From NCBI GenBank assembly GCA_023389745.1, contig JAEWED010000004.1, positions 1 through 35,761 of the forward strand: 35,761 nucleotides of DNA, in the 5' to 3' direction. This document shows, one piece after another, positions 8,601-20,242 of this stretch (within the stretch, counting starts at the first letter, position 1; each line of letters begins with the position of its first letter). The stretch comes from Actinomycetes bacterium. Its GTDB lineage: Bacteria > Actinomycetota > Acidimicrobiia > Acidimicrobiales > Microtrichaceae. The translations under genes were made by a program, and so were the position numbers. The notes beneath the pieces are model-generated. The model was not told where the DNA came from. It was given only the letters and a program-made list of their open reading frames with translations, and made no database searches.

Positions 8601-9071
8601 CTACCAGCGGTAGTGGGCGAAGGCCTTGTTGGACTCGGCCATCTTGTGGAGGTCTTCCTTGCGCTTCATCGACGCGCCGACGCCGTTGCTGGCGTCGAGG
8701 ATCTCGTTGGCGAGGCGCTCGGCCATGGTCCGCTCACGACGCTGGCGGGAGTAGCCGATGACCCAACGGATCGCGAGGGTGTTCGCACGACGCGGACGCA
8801 CCTCGACGGGCACCTGGTAGGTGGCGCCACCGACACGACGGCTGCGCACCTCGAGCTGCGGCTTGATGTTGTCGACGGCACGCTTGAGGGTCGAGATCGG
8901 CTCGGTGCCGGTCTTCTCCTCGATCATGTCGAGTGCGTCGTAGACGATCTTCTCGGCGGTGGAGCGCTTGCCGCGCTGCATCACCTTGTTCACGATCTGG
9001 GTGACGAGGACCGACCGGTAGATCGGGTCGGGCAGCAGCTCGCGCCGGGGGGCGGGACCCTTGCGTGGCAT
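8601..9071 (-). CDS. rpsG: 30S ribosomal protein S7
   Basis: Primary 16S rRNA-binding protein of the small subunit head, near the E site. It is 156 aa, starting MPRKGPAPRRELLPDPIYRS, with the signature VNKVMQRGKRSTAEKIVYDAL and the C-terminus NKAFAHYRW. Start ATG 9071 lies one base after the rpsL stop codon. An upstream in-frame extension only overlaps rpsL and was rejected. Confidence 0.98.
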   Translation of the reverse strand: MPRKGPAPRRELLPDPIYRSVLVTQIVNKVMQRGKRSTAEKIVYDALDMIEEKTGTEPISTLKRAVDNIKPQLEVRSRRVGGATYQVPVEVRPRRANTLAIRWVIGYSRQRRERTMAERLANEILDASNGVGASMKRKEDLHKMAESNKAFAHYRW

Positions 9072-9072
9072 C

Positions 9073-9444
9073 TCAGGACTCCTTCTTGGCGCCGTAACGG
9101 GAGCGGGCCTGCTTGCGGCCGCGCACACCGGAGGTGTCGAGCGTGCCGCGGATGATCTTGTAGCGAACGCCGGGCAGGTCCTTCACACGACCGCCGCGGA
9201 CCAGGACGATGCTGTGCTCCTGGAGGTTGTGGTCCTCGCCCGGGATGTAGGCGGTGACCTCGATGCCGCTGGAGAGACGCACACGGGCGACCTTGCGAAG
9301 CGCCGAGTTCGGCTTCTTCGGCGTGGTCGTGAAGACGCGGGTGCACGTGCCACGCCGCTGGGGCGCGCCCTTCAGCGCCGGAGTGGACTCCTTGCGACGC
9401 TTGCTCTGGCGGCCCTTGCGGACCAGCTGCTCGATCGTGGGCAC
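9073..9444 (-). CDS. rpsL: 30S ribosomal protein S12
   Basis: Decoding-centre protein of 123 aa. The conserved segments TTTPKKPNSALRKVARVRLS (with the Lys42/43 pair) and VLVRGGRVKDLPGVRY (with the Lys87/88 region) match streptomycin-sensitive sequences. It starts with GTG at 9444, preceded by AAAGAGG about 8 nt upstream. First gene of rpsL-rpsG-fusA, with its own promoter downstream of the rpoC terminator. Confidence 0.97.
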   Translation of the reverse strand: MPTIEQLVRKGRQSKRRKESTPALKGAPQRRGTCTRVFTTTPKKPNSALRKVARVRLSSGIEVTAYIPGEDHNLQEHSIVLVRGGRVKDLPGVRYKIIRGTLDTSGVRGRKQARSRYGAKKES

Positions 9445-9567
9445 AGTGAAACCTCTTTGTACTTCCGTCCGTGGTGGAAACTGGTGGTCGACGTCCCGAC
9501 GTCCCCGGCGTAGCTGGGGGCTCTGAGGGACCGCAGCGCGCGTGAAGCGGCCTGCGACCGAAGCGAC

Positions 9568-9597
9568 ATCCTACGGGTGGCCCCGTCCGAGTGGCAA
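9568..9597 (-). promoter_or_regulatory. Promoter for rpsL-rpsG-fusA
   Basis: Minus-strand -35 TTGCCA (9597-9592), 18-bp spacer, -10 TAGGAT (9573-9568). It sits between the rpoC terminator and rpsL and predicts a leader of about 117 nt. Confidence 0.6.
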
Positions 9598-9627
9598 ACG
9601 GGCCCCGTGTCGCCCCGGGTGGCACGA

Positions 9628-9657
9628 CGACGGGGCGGGCCGAGGCCCGCCCCGTCG
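9628..9657 (-). terminator. rpoBC terminator
   Basis: Perfect 14-bp inverted repeat (arms 9628-9641 and 9644-9657, starting CGACGGGGCG) with a two-base GA centre, 28 bases past the rpoC stop. No U-tract follows. Confidence 0.8.
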
Positions 9658-9685
9658 ATCGGGAAACTCGTCGTTCCGGCTGGGA

Positions 9686-13660
<3,975 letters not shown>

Positions 13661-13671
13661 CTATTTGCCTC

Positions 13672-16600
13672 TCAGCGCCCGGCCTGGCGGCGGGCGTCGT
13701 CCTCGTCGGTTCCACGTTCTGGGCGGGACAGATCGATCCCGAGCTCCTCTGCAGCCCGGAAGAAGTCCTCGTCGAGCTCGCGCATCTTGATCTCCTCACC
13801 GGTGCGGGAGAGGACCTCGACGTTCAAGCAGAGCGCCTGCATCTCTTTGATGAGCACCTTGAAGGACTCGGGGATGCCGGGCTCGGGGATGTTCTCGCCC
13901 TTGACGATCGCCTCGTAGACCTTGACCCGGCCGAGGGTGTCGTCGGACTTGATGGTGAGCAGCTCCTGGAGGCAGTAGGCGGCGCCGTACGCCTCGAGTG
14001 CCCACACCTCCATCTCGCCGAATCGCTGACCACCGAACTGCGCCTTACCACCCAGCGGCTGCTGGGTGATCATCGAGTACGGACCGGTCGAACGGGCGTG
14101 GATCTTGTCGTCCACCAGGTGGGCGAGCTTCAGGATGTACTTGTACCCGACGGTGATCGGGTTGTCGTACGGCTCACCGGTGCGGCCGTTGTAGAGCGTG
14201 ACCTTGCCGTCGGTGCCGATCATGCGGGTGCCGTCGGCGGCCTCGGGGTGGAGGTTCTCGAAGATCTTCTTGATGGTCGGGTGCTTGCCCGCCATCTCGA
14301 CCTCGTCCCACTTCGCACCGTCGAACACCGGGGTGGCGATGAGCGTCGCCGGGGTGGTCGTCGGGCGGGTCTTGGTCTCGGTGCCGCGCAGCGGGTTCTC
14401 GCCGACCTCTTCGTCGCCGTTGGTCCAGCCCCAGCGGGCCGCGTAGCCCAGGTGGGTCTCGAGGACCTGCCCCACGTTCATGCGGGACGGCACGCCGAGC
14501 GGGTTGAGGATGATGTCGACCGGGGTGCCGTCCGCGAGGAACGGCATGTCCTCGGACGGGAGGATCCGCGAGATGACGCCCTTGTTGCCGTGGCGACCGG
14601 CGAGCTTGTCGCCCACCGAGATCTTGCGCTTCTGGCCGACGTAGACCCGGACCAGCTGGTTCACGCCCGGGGGCAGCTCGTGGTCGTCGTCACGGCTGAA
14701 CACCTTGACGTCGATGACCTTGCCGGTCTCGCCGTGGGGCACCTTGAGCGAGGTGTCGCGCACCTCTCGGGCCTTCTCGCCGAAGATGGCGCGCAGCAGG
14801 CGCTCCTCGGGCGTCAGCTCGGTCTCGCCCTTCGGGGTGACCTTGCCGACCAGGACGTCGCCGGGGTTGACCTCGGCGCCGACGCGGATGATGCCGCGGT
14901 CGTCGAGGTCGGCGAGGATCTCCTCGGAGAGGTTCGGGATGTCCCGGGTGATCTCCTCGGGGCCGAGCTTGGTGTCGCGGGCGTCGACCTCGTGCTCCTT
15001 GATGTGGATCGAGGTCATGACGTCGTCACGGACGAGTCGCTCGTTGAGGATGATGGCGTCCTCGAAGTTGTAGCCCTCCCACGGCATGAAGGCGACGAGC
15101 AGGTTCTTGCCCAGCGCCAGCTCGCCGTTGTCGGTCGAGGGGCCCTCGGCGATGACGTCGCCGGCCTTCAGCTTCTGACCGGCGTCGACACGCGGACGCT
15201 GGTTGATGCAGGTGTCCTGGTTCGAGCGCTCGAACTTGTGCAGACGGTAGGTCCGCTTGCCGGACTTCTTGTAGTCCACGACGATCCGGGAGCCGTCGAC
15301 CTCGACGACCACGCCGTCTTCCTCGGCGAGGATCATGTAGGCCGCGTCGCGGGCGGCGCGGGACTCGATGCCGGTGCCGATGTAGGGCGCCTCGGCACGC
15401 AGCAGCGGCACGGCCTGCTTCTGCATGTTGGCGCCCATCAGGGCACGGTTGGCGTCGTCGTGCTCGAGGAACGGGATGAGCGACGCGGCGACCGACACGA
15501 TCTGCTTCGGCGAGACGTCCATGAGCTGGACCTCGTCGGGCGAGACCGAGGAGATCTCGGTGGTGGCACCGAGGAACTCGTCGCGCTCGAGCTGGAGGCG
15601 CAGGTCGGACAGGCTGGCGGCCTGCGGCGAACGGCGCACGAGCACGCGGTCGGCACGGAAGGTGCCGTCCGGGTTCACCGGCGTGTTCGCCTGGGCGACG
15701 ATGTACTCCTCTTCCTCATCGGCGGGGAGGTACACGATCTCGTCGGTCACGCGACCGTCGACGACCTTGCGGTACGGCGTCTCGATGAAGCCGAACTGGT
15801 TGACCCGGCCGTAGGTCGCCAGGGCGCCGATCAGACCGATGTTCGGACCCTCTGGTGTCTCGATCGGGCACATGCGGCCGTAGTGGCTGAAGTGCACGTC
15901 GCGGACCTCGAAGCCCGCACGCTCGCGGGAGAGGCCGCCGGGGCCGAGCGCCGAGAGGCGGCGGCGGTGGGTCAGGCCCGACAGCGGGTTGACCTGGTCC
16001 ATGAACTGGCTCAGCTGGGAGGTTCCGAAGAACTCCTTGATCGCCGCGACCACCGGACGGATGTTGATCAGGGTCGTCGGGGTGATGGCCTCGACGTCCT
16101 GGGTGGTCATGCGCTCGCGGACGACCCGCTCCATGCGGGACAGGCCGATGCGGACCTGGTTCTGGATCAGCTCGCCGACGCTGCGGATGCGACGGTTCGC
16201 GAAGTGGTCCTGGTCGTCGAGGCGGTAGCCGTGGGTGCCGGCCGCCAGGTTGAGCAGGTACGTCGTCGAGGCGAGCACCTCGCAACGGCTCAGGACCGGC
16301 TGGTCCTCGTCCGGGACGTCGAGCTGGCCGGCGAGCTGCGGGAACAGCTCCTGCAGGCGGGCGATCTCCGGGCCGAGCTTACGGTTCAGCTTGTAGCGAC
16401 CGACACGGCTCAGGTCGTAGCGACGCGGCTCGAAGAAGGCGTTGTTGAAGTAGTTCCGTGCCGAGTCCGGCGTGGCGGGCTCGCCCGGGCGCGCACGCTT
16501 GTAGATCTCGATCAGGGCCTCTTCCTGGGTGACCACGAGCTCGCGGTCCTTCTCCCACTGGCCCTCGAGGAAGTCGAAGTGGCGCACGAAGGCGTCGAGG

Positions 16601-17256
16601 AAGCCCGGCGCGTTCTCCTCGTCGTAGCCCAGCGCACGCAGCAGCGTGAACAGCGACAGGCGACGCTTGCGGGCGACGCGGGTGCCGGCGGTCGGGTCCT
16701 TGCCCGGCTTCTGCTCGACGTCGAACTCGATCCACTCACCGCGGTACGGGTGGATGGTGCCCGTGACCAGCTGGTGCTTGGAGAGGTTGCGGAGGCGGAA
16801 GCGCTCACCCGGCTGGAAGATGACACCCGGCGAACGGACCAGCTGCGACACCACGACACGCTCGGTGCCGTTCACGATGAACGTGCCGCGCTCGGTCATC
16901 ATCGGGAAGTCCCCCATGAAGACCGTCTGCTCCTTGATCTCACCCGTGGCGGCGTTCATGAAGCGCGCGCGGGCGAAGATCGGAGCCGAGTAGGTCATGT
17001 CCTTCTCGCGACACTCCTCCACGGTGAACTTCGGCGGCGGACGCAGGTCCTCGTCGAAGGGGTCGAACTCCAGCTCGAGACTGAGCGTCTCGGTGAAGTC
17101 CTTGATCGGCGAGATGTCCCGGAAGGCATCGGCGAGACCCTGCTCGACGAACCACTCGAAGGACTCCCGCTGGATGGCGATGAGATCCGGGAGCTCGAGA
17201 ACCTCGTCGAGGTTCGCGAACGAGTAACGGTCCCGGATGGCGACGCGAGAGGACAA
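13672..17256 (-). CDS. rpoB: DNA-directed RNA polymerase beta subunit
   Basis: 1194 aa, full length. Conserved blocks include SPGVIF, the rifampicin region GTSQLSQFMDQVNPLSGLTH, PIETPEGPNIGLIG, MPWEGYNFEDAI, GDKLAGRHGNKGVIS and GGKAQFGGQRFGEMEVWALEAYGA. The rifampicin region has Val422 where E. coli has Asn518 and Arg at 527; the main resistance positions (Gln513, Asp516, His526, Ser531) are wild type. Translation starts at TTG 17256, preceded by GAGGAG with 8 nt spacing; mycobacterial rpoB also starts with TTG. Two candidate promoters lie upstream, separated from rplL by a strong terminator. Confidence 0.97.
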   Translation of the reverse strand: MSSRVAIRDRYSFANLDEVLELPDLIAIQRESFEWFVEQGLADAFRDISPIKDFTETLSLELEFDPFDEDLRPPPKFTVEECREKDMTYSAPIFARARFMNAATGEIKEQTVFMGDFPMMTERGTFIVNGTERVVVSQLVRSPGVIFQPGERFRLRNLSKHQLVTGTIHPYRGEWIEFDVEQKPGKDPTAGTRVARKRRLSLFTLLRALGYDEENAPGFLDAFVRHFDFLEGQWEKDRELVVTQEEALIEIYKRARPGEPATPDSARNYFNNAFFEPRRYDLSRVGRYKLNRKLGPEIARLQELFPQLAGQLDVPDEDQPVLSRCEVLASTTYLLNLAAGTHGYRLDDQDHFANRRIRSVGELIQNQVRIGLSRMERVVRERMTTQDVEAITPTTLINIRPVVAAIKEFFGTSQLSQFMDQVNPLSGLTHRRRLSALGPGGLSRERAGFEVRDVHFSHYGRMCPIETPEGPNIGLIGALATYGRVNQFGFIETPYRKVVDGRVTDEIVYLPADEEEEYIVAQANTPVNPDGTFRADRVLVRRSPQAASLSDLRLQLERDEFLGATTEISSVSPDEVQLMDVSPKQIVSVAASLIPFLEHDDANRALMGANMQKQAVPLLRAEAPYIGTGIESRAARDAAYMILAEEDGVVVEVDGSRIVVDYKKSGKRTYRLHKFERSNQDTCINQRPRVDAGQKLKAGDVIAEGPSTDNGELALGKNLLVAFMPWEGYNFEDAIILNERLVRDDVMTSIHIKEHEVDARDTKLGPEEITRDIPNLSEEILADLDDRGIIRVGAEVNPGDVLVGKVTPKGETELTPEERLLRAIFGEKAREVRDTSLKVPHGETGKVIDVKVFSRDDDHELPPGVNQLVRVYVGQKRKISVGDKLAGRHGNKGVISRILPSEDMPFLADGTPVDIILNPLGVPSRMNVGQVLETHLGYAARWGWTNGDEEVGENPLRGTETKTRPTTTPATLIATPVFDGAKWDEVEMAGKHPTIKKIFENLHPEAADGTRMIGTDGKVTLYNGRTGEPYDNPITVGYKYILKLAHLVDDKIHARSTGPYSMITQQPLGGKAQFGGQRFGEMEVWALEAYGAAYCLQELLTIKSDDTLGRVKVYEAIVKGENIPEPGIPESFKVLIKEMQALCLNVEVLSRTGEEIKMRELDEDFFRAAEELGIDLSRPERGTDEDDARRQAGR

Positions 17257-17367
17257 GGACTTACTCCTCGTTTACACAGATGATTGGGCGGTCGCCAGAC
17301 CCCGAGCGCGCACAGCTCCGCAACGCGAGACAGGCGGAGGACGAACGGCAGGGCACGGCAACCAAAC

Positions 17368-17397
17368 AGGATATGTCCCTGAGGCACCGACGGTCAA
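17368..17397 (-). promoter_or_regulatory. rpoB promoter, proximal
   Basis: Minus-strand -35 TTGACC (17397-17392), 18-bp spacer, -10 TATCCT (17373-17368). It predicts a leader of about 105 nt. It is the best match to consensus in the window. Confidence 0.7.
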
Positions 17398-17482
17398 ACA
17401 CACCCCGGCGTCGGGACAGGGGGCCTCCCCGTGCCGTCCGATGGGTCTGTGGGCCGATGGGTGTGCGGGTCGTGTGCCCGAG

Positions 17483-17511
17483 AGCGTACGAACTCGCGGG
17501 TCGCGGGTCAA
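17483..17511 (-). promoter_or_regulatory. rpoB promoter, distal
   Basis: Minus-strand -35 TTGACC (17511-17506), 17-bp spacer, -10 TACGCT (17488-17483), 115 bp upstream of the proximal promoter. The 419-bp gap between rplL and rpoB holds this pair and the rplL terminator; no gene was found in it. Confidence 0.55.
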
Positions 17512-17594
17512 GGATGGATGCCGGGCCGCCGGCGAGCGGCCCACCGCCCGCTGTCCGACCGCCCGCTGGCCCGCCGCGGCACCCGCAGACGCGC

Positions 17595-17628
17595 AGAAGG
17601 GGAGCCACCCGGAGGCGGCTCCCCTTCT
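17595..17628 (-). terminator. rplJL terminator
   Basis: Perfect 12-bp inverted repeat AGAAGGGGAGCC / GGCTCCCCTTCT (17595-17606, 17617-17628) with a 10-nt loop, 47 bases after the rplL stop. It would limit read-through from rplJL into rpoBC. Confidence 0.75.
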
Positions 17629-17675
17629 GGCGATCGGCCCCGTCGGCCCGGCGACGCCGGGTGACGGGACCGGTG

Positions 17676-18056
17676 CTACTTGAGCTCGACGGTGGCGCCG
17701 GCGCCCTCGAGCGCCTCCTTGGCCTTCTCGGCCTCGTCCTTGGAGACACCCTCGAGCACGGCCTTCGGCGCGGACTCGACGAGATCCTTCGCCTCCTTCA
17801 GGCCGAGGCTCGTGAGGCCACGGACTTCCTTGATCACGCCGATCTTCTTGTCGCCGGCGTCGGTGAGCACGACGTCGAACGAGGTCTTCTCCTCGGCCTC
17901 CTCGCCACCACCGCCACCGGCGGGGGCTGCGGCGGCCACGGCGACCGGGGCGGCCGCGGTCACGCCGAAGCGCTCCTCGAAGGCCGACAGGAGCTCGGAG
18001 AGCTCGAGCACGGTCAGTGCGGCGATGGAATCCAGGATCTCTTCGGTGGTTGCCAT
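17676..18056 (-). CDS. rplL: 50S ribosomal protein L7/L12
   Basis: Stalk protein that recruits translational GTPases. It is 126 aa: the N-terminal dimerisation helices (ATTEEILDSIAALTVLELSELLSAFEERFGV), an Ala/Gly hinge at about 36-55, then the C-terminal domain with KIGVIKEVRGLTSLGLKEAKDLVESAP. Start ATG 18056 has GAGGAG 8 nt upstream; a GTG at 18065 was rejected because it overlaps that site. It follows rplJ by 5 nt. Confidence 0.98.
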   Translation of the reverse strand: MATTEEILDSIAALTVLELSELLSAFEERFGVTAAAPVAVAAAAPAGGGGGEEAEEKTSFDVVLTDAGDKKIGVIKEVRGLTSLGLKEAKDLVESAPKAVLEGVSKDEAEKAKEALEGAGATVELK

Positions 18057-18061
18057 TTCAG

Positions 18062-18799
18062 TCACTCCTCGTCCGCGGCGTCGGCCGCGGGTGCGTCGTC
18101 ATTCGTTTCGGTTGCCGCGTCGTCGGCGACGGCGTCGGCGGGTGCGGCCTCTTCGGCCTCGGGTGCGTCATCGGCGGTGTCCGCCTCTGCTGCGTCGGCC
18201 GCGGGAGCGGCCTCTTCAGCTGCGGGCGCCTCGTCGGCTGCCGGAGCGGGCGCATCGCCCGCGCCGCCGGCCTCGATCAGCGCCTGCAGTCCATAGGCGA
18301 ACTTCGCCGGGACGGCCTGCATGAGAGCGGCCAGGTTGCGCATCGGCGCAGCCAGTCCACCCGCGAAGCGGGCCAGGAGTTCCTCTCGGGGTGCCACCGT
18401 CGCCAGCGCCTTCGCGCCGTCGGCGTCGAGCACCGTGGTGTCCAAGAGACCACCCTTGATGACCAGGTGGGGGTTCGACTTCGCGAACGCGGCCAGTGCC
18501 TTGGCGACCAGCACCGGATCTCCGGGCGAGCCGTCGGGCTTCTGCCCGACGAAGGCGATGGCGGTCGGACCGACGAGCTCGTCGGTGACCCCCAGGTCGA
18601 GTTCGTTGACGGCACGACGGACGAGCGTGTTCTTGTACACGCGGTACTCGCCACCGGCATCACGCATCGCTGCGCGGAGCTCGGCGAGGTCCTTGACGGT
18701 CAACCCCCGGTATTCGGTGAACAGCACGGCGTCAGCGGCGGCGAGCTTGTCGCGCACCTCTTCGACCACGGCCACCTTGTCCGGCCTCGGGTTCTCCAT
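18062..18799 (-). CDS. rplJ: 50S ribosomal protein L10 with acidic C-terminal tail
   Basis: Base of the ribosomal stalk; its C-terminal helix carries L7/L12 dimers. It is 245 aa against about 165-180 usual. The core 1-178 shows EYRGLTVKDLAELR, YRVYKNTLVRRA and GPTAIAF. Residues 180-245 are a low-complexity Ala/Asp/Glu/Pro tail that follows the L12-binding helix. Start ATG 18799 has a perfect GGAGGT site 5 nt upstream. rplK and rplA, often just upstream, are not here; an unrelated oxidoreductase precedes it. Confidence 0.96.
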   Translation of the reverse strand: MENPRPDKVAVVEEVRDKLAAADAVLFTEYRGLTVKDLAELRAAMRDAGGEYRVYKNTLVRRAVNELDLGVTDELVGPTAIAFVGQKPDGSPGDPVLVAKALAAFAKSNPHLVIKGGLLDTTVLDADGAKALATVAPREELLARFAGGLAAPMRNLAALMQAVPAKFAYGLQALIEAGGAGDAPAPAADEAPAAEEAAPAADAAEADTADDAPEAEEAAPADAVADDAATETNDDAPAADAADEE

Positions 18800-19007
18800 G
18801 GGCACCTCCTTCCTTGATGTTCGGGAGCATCGGGCACCGCGTACAGCGGACGGCCCGGCTCGACCTGAACACAGGTCGGGTGCTGGAGTGTCCACCTACC
18901 CAGGCGGGCTGTTGCCCTTTCAGTCCGTGTCGGGTGCTGGACGAGCCGGCAGTCCGACGCAGATCACCATGGGGTCTCGGGCGAGCAAGATCCTCGGTTG
19001 ATTCTGA
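18800..19007 (-). promoter_or_regulatory. Candidate leader of rplJ (L10-type autoregulatory region)
   Basis: About 208 nt of untranslated sequence upstream of rplJ. It holds a perfect 7-bp hairpin CGACCTG / CAGGTCG with a 4-nt loop (18861-18878) and a 13-bp direct repeat GTCGGGTGCTGGA (18875-18887 and 18929-18941, given on the + strand), the first copy overlapping the hairpin arm. Many bacteria autoregulate rplJL through an L10-binding leader at this position. I infer the same here, but I could not match the L10 consensus by eye. Confidence 0.45.
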
Positions 19008-19014
19008 CCCCGGG

Positions 19015-19044
19015 ATGCTAGGTGGCCTCGGCCGACGGTTCCAA
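19015..19044 (-). promoter_or_regulatory. Promoter for rplJ-rplL
   Basis: Minus-strand -35 TTGGAA (19044-19039), 18-bp spacer, -10 TAGCAT (19020-19015). The -10 overlaps the stop codon of the upstream oxidoreductase gene, so the promoter is embedded in the end of that gene. Confidence 0.5.
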
Positions 19045-20043
19045 CCCGATGTCCAGGACCAGGTTGCCGACCTTTCGGCCGGAGTCGACCCGTCGATACG
19101 CCTCGACGATCGACGCGAGCGGCACGACGTCGTCGAACACCACTTCGAGCGAGCCGTCGGCCACCATGCCCAGCAGCCGCGACATCTCCTCGGTCCGTTC
19201 CGGCGCCGGCCCCGCCACCACGTCACCCCTGGCTCGCACCGTGTCGACCAGACCGGCGGCCACGAGCAGCAGCACCCCGCCGGGCGCCAGCAGCTGCCGG
19301 CCCGCAGCGAGGCCGAGCTCGCCCACGGTGTCGACGACGACGTCCCACCGGCGGGAGTCAGGGCCGCGGGAGTCAGGGCCCGGGTCGAACGCGGTGCGGT
19401 CCAGCACGGTCGAGGCGCCCAGGCGTCGCACGAGCGCGGCATTGGCGGCGCTGCAGACCCCGGTGACCGTCGCGCCCGCGCCCGCGGCGAGCTGCACCAC
19501 GTTGGTGCCGACCGCACCGGACGCCCCGATCACCAGGACCGACATGCCGGGTCCGATCGTCGGCGATCCCCTGCTCGCACGCCGCTCGTCGGCACGGCGC
19601 AGGAACTGTGCGGCAGTGGTCGCGCCGAAGAGCAGGCCGGCGGCCTGCTGGTGGGACACGCCGGCCGGCACCGGCACGGCCCTGCCGGCGTCGATGACCA
19701 GGTGGGTGGCGTGTGCGCCCATCGCGACGCCGGTCATGCCGGCGACCCGTGCGCCGGGAGCCAGCTCGCCGGAGGCGGCGACGCCCGGGCCGACCGCCTC
19801 GACCTCGCCCGAGAACGTGTTGCCGAGCACCTGGCGCCGCGGGCGTCGGATGCCGAACGCGACCCGGGCGAAGGGTCCGAAGCCCGGAGGGAACCGGGCG
19901 CCACGGATGCGGGCATCGCCGGAGTTCACCGCCGCTGCGGCCACCCGCACCAGGATCTGCCCCCGGCCGGCGGCCGGGACCGGTCGCCGGTCGAGGCGCA
20001 CCACCTCGGGCGGCCCGTACCGGTCCACGACGGCCGCCACCAT
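19018..20043 (-). CDS. Zinc-free MDR oxidoreductase (quinone oxidoreductase-like)
   Basis: NAD(P)H-dependent medium-chain dehydrogenase/reductase, 341 aa. The N-terminus VVDRYGPPEVVRL and GroES-like domain (about 20-125, NTFSGEVEAVG) are followed by a Rossmann domain with SVLVIGASGAVGTNVVQLA at about 165-185. The Cys/His/Glu ligands for catalytic zinc are missing, as in quinone oxidoreductases. The substrate is unknown. Start ATG 20043 has AAGGA 6 nt upstream; an ATG at 20067 with GGGAGGG is a fair alternative adding 8 residues. It is divergent from the FGGY kinase, and a palindrome overlaps its likely -10. Confidence 0.8.
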   Translation of the reverse strand: MVAAVVDRYGPPEVVRLDRRPVPAAGRGQILVRVAAAAVNSGDARIRGARFPPGFGPFARVAFGIRRPRRQVLGNTFSGEVEAVGPGVAASGELAPGARVAGMTGVAMGAHATHLVIDAGRAVPVPAGVSHQQAAGLLFGATTAAQFLRRADERRASRGSPTIGPGMSVLVIGASGAVGTNVVQLAAGAGATVTGVCSAANAALVRRLGASTVLDRTAFDPGPDSRGPDSRRWDVVVDTVGELGLAAGRQLLAPGGVLLLVAAGLVDTVRARGDVVAGPAPERTEEMSRLLGMVADGSLEVVFDDVVPLASIVEAYRRVDSGRKVGNLVLDIGLEPSAEAT

Positions 20044-20097
20044 GTCCCTTCCTTCGTGTCCGGACATGCCGCACCCTCCCCTGCCGTGCTCACGGCA

Positions 20098-20113
20098 CCT
20101 TACGGTCGTAAGG
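20098..20113. promoter_or_regulatory. Palindromic operator upstream of the oxidoreductase
   Basis: CCTTACGGTCGTAAGG: perfect 7-bp arms with a GT centre. It overlaps a minus-strand -10 TAAGGT (20102-20097), so a repressor bound here would block the oxidoreductase. The inner TTACG/CGTAA resembles half-sites of the array at 28183-28252. Confidence 0.5.
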
Positions 20114-20230
20114 CCCGGCGCACTCCCGGCCCTGCGCTGCTGCGACACCTCGCCACGATCACCGCGGTGGACCCTGGATCAACGCCCACCCGATCCTCGC
20201 TGCCGGCTCGGGGGCTCCTGACCCCGGACC

Positions 20231-20236
20231 TATCGT
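20231..20236 (+). promoter_or_regulatory. -10 of leaderless promoter for the FGGY kinase
   Basis: TATCGT followed by exactly six bases and the ATG at 20243, with no Shine-Dalgarno. This is the usual geometry for transcription starting at the A of the start codon. No clear -35 was found. Confidence 0.5.
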
Positions 20237-20242
20237 GGGTCC

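Noticed and set aside
14098..17283. 1061-codon open frame on the + strand opposite rpoB
   Set aside because: Same cause: antisense shadow of a long, highly conserved gene.
17257..17594. A gene between rplL and rpoB
   Set aside because: Open frames there lack ribosome binding sites and recognisable sequence; the stretch holds promoters and a terminator.
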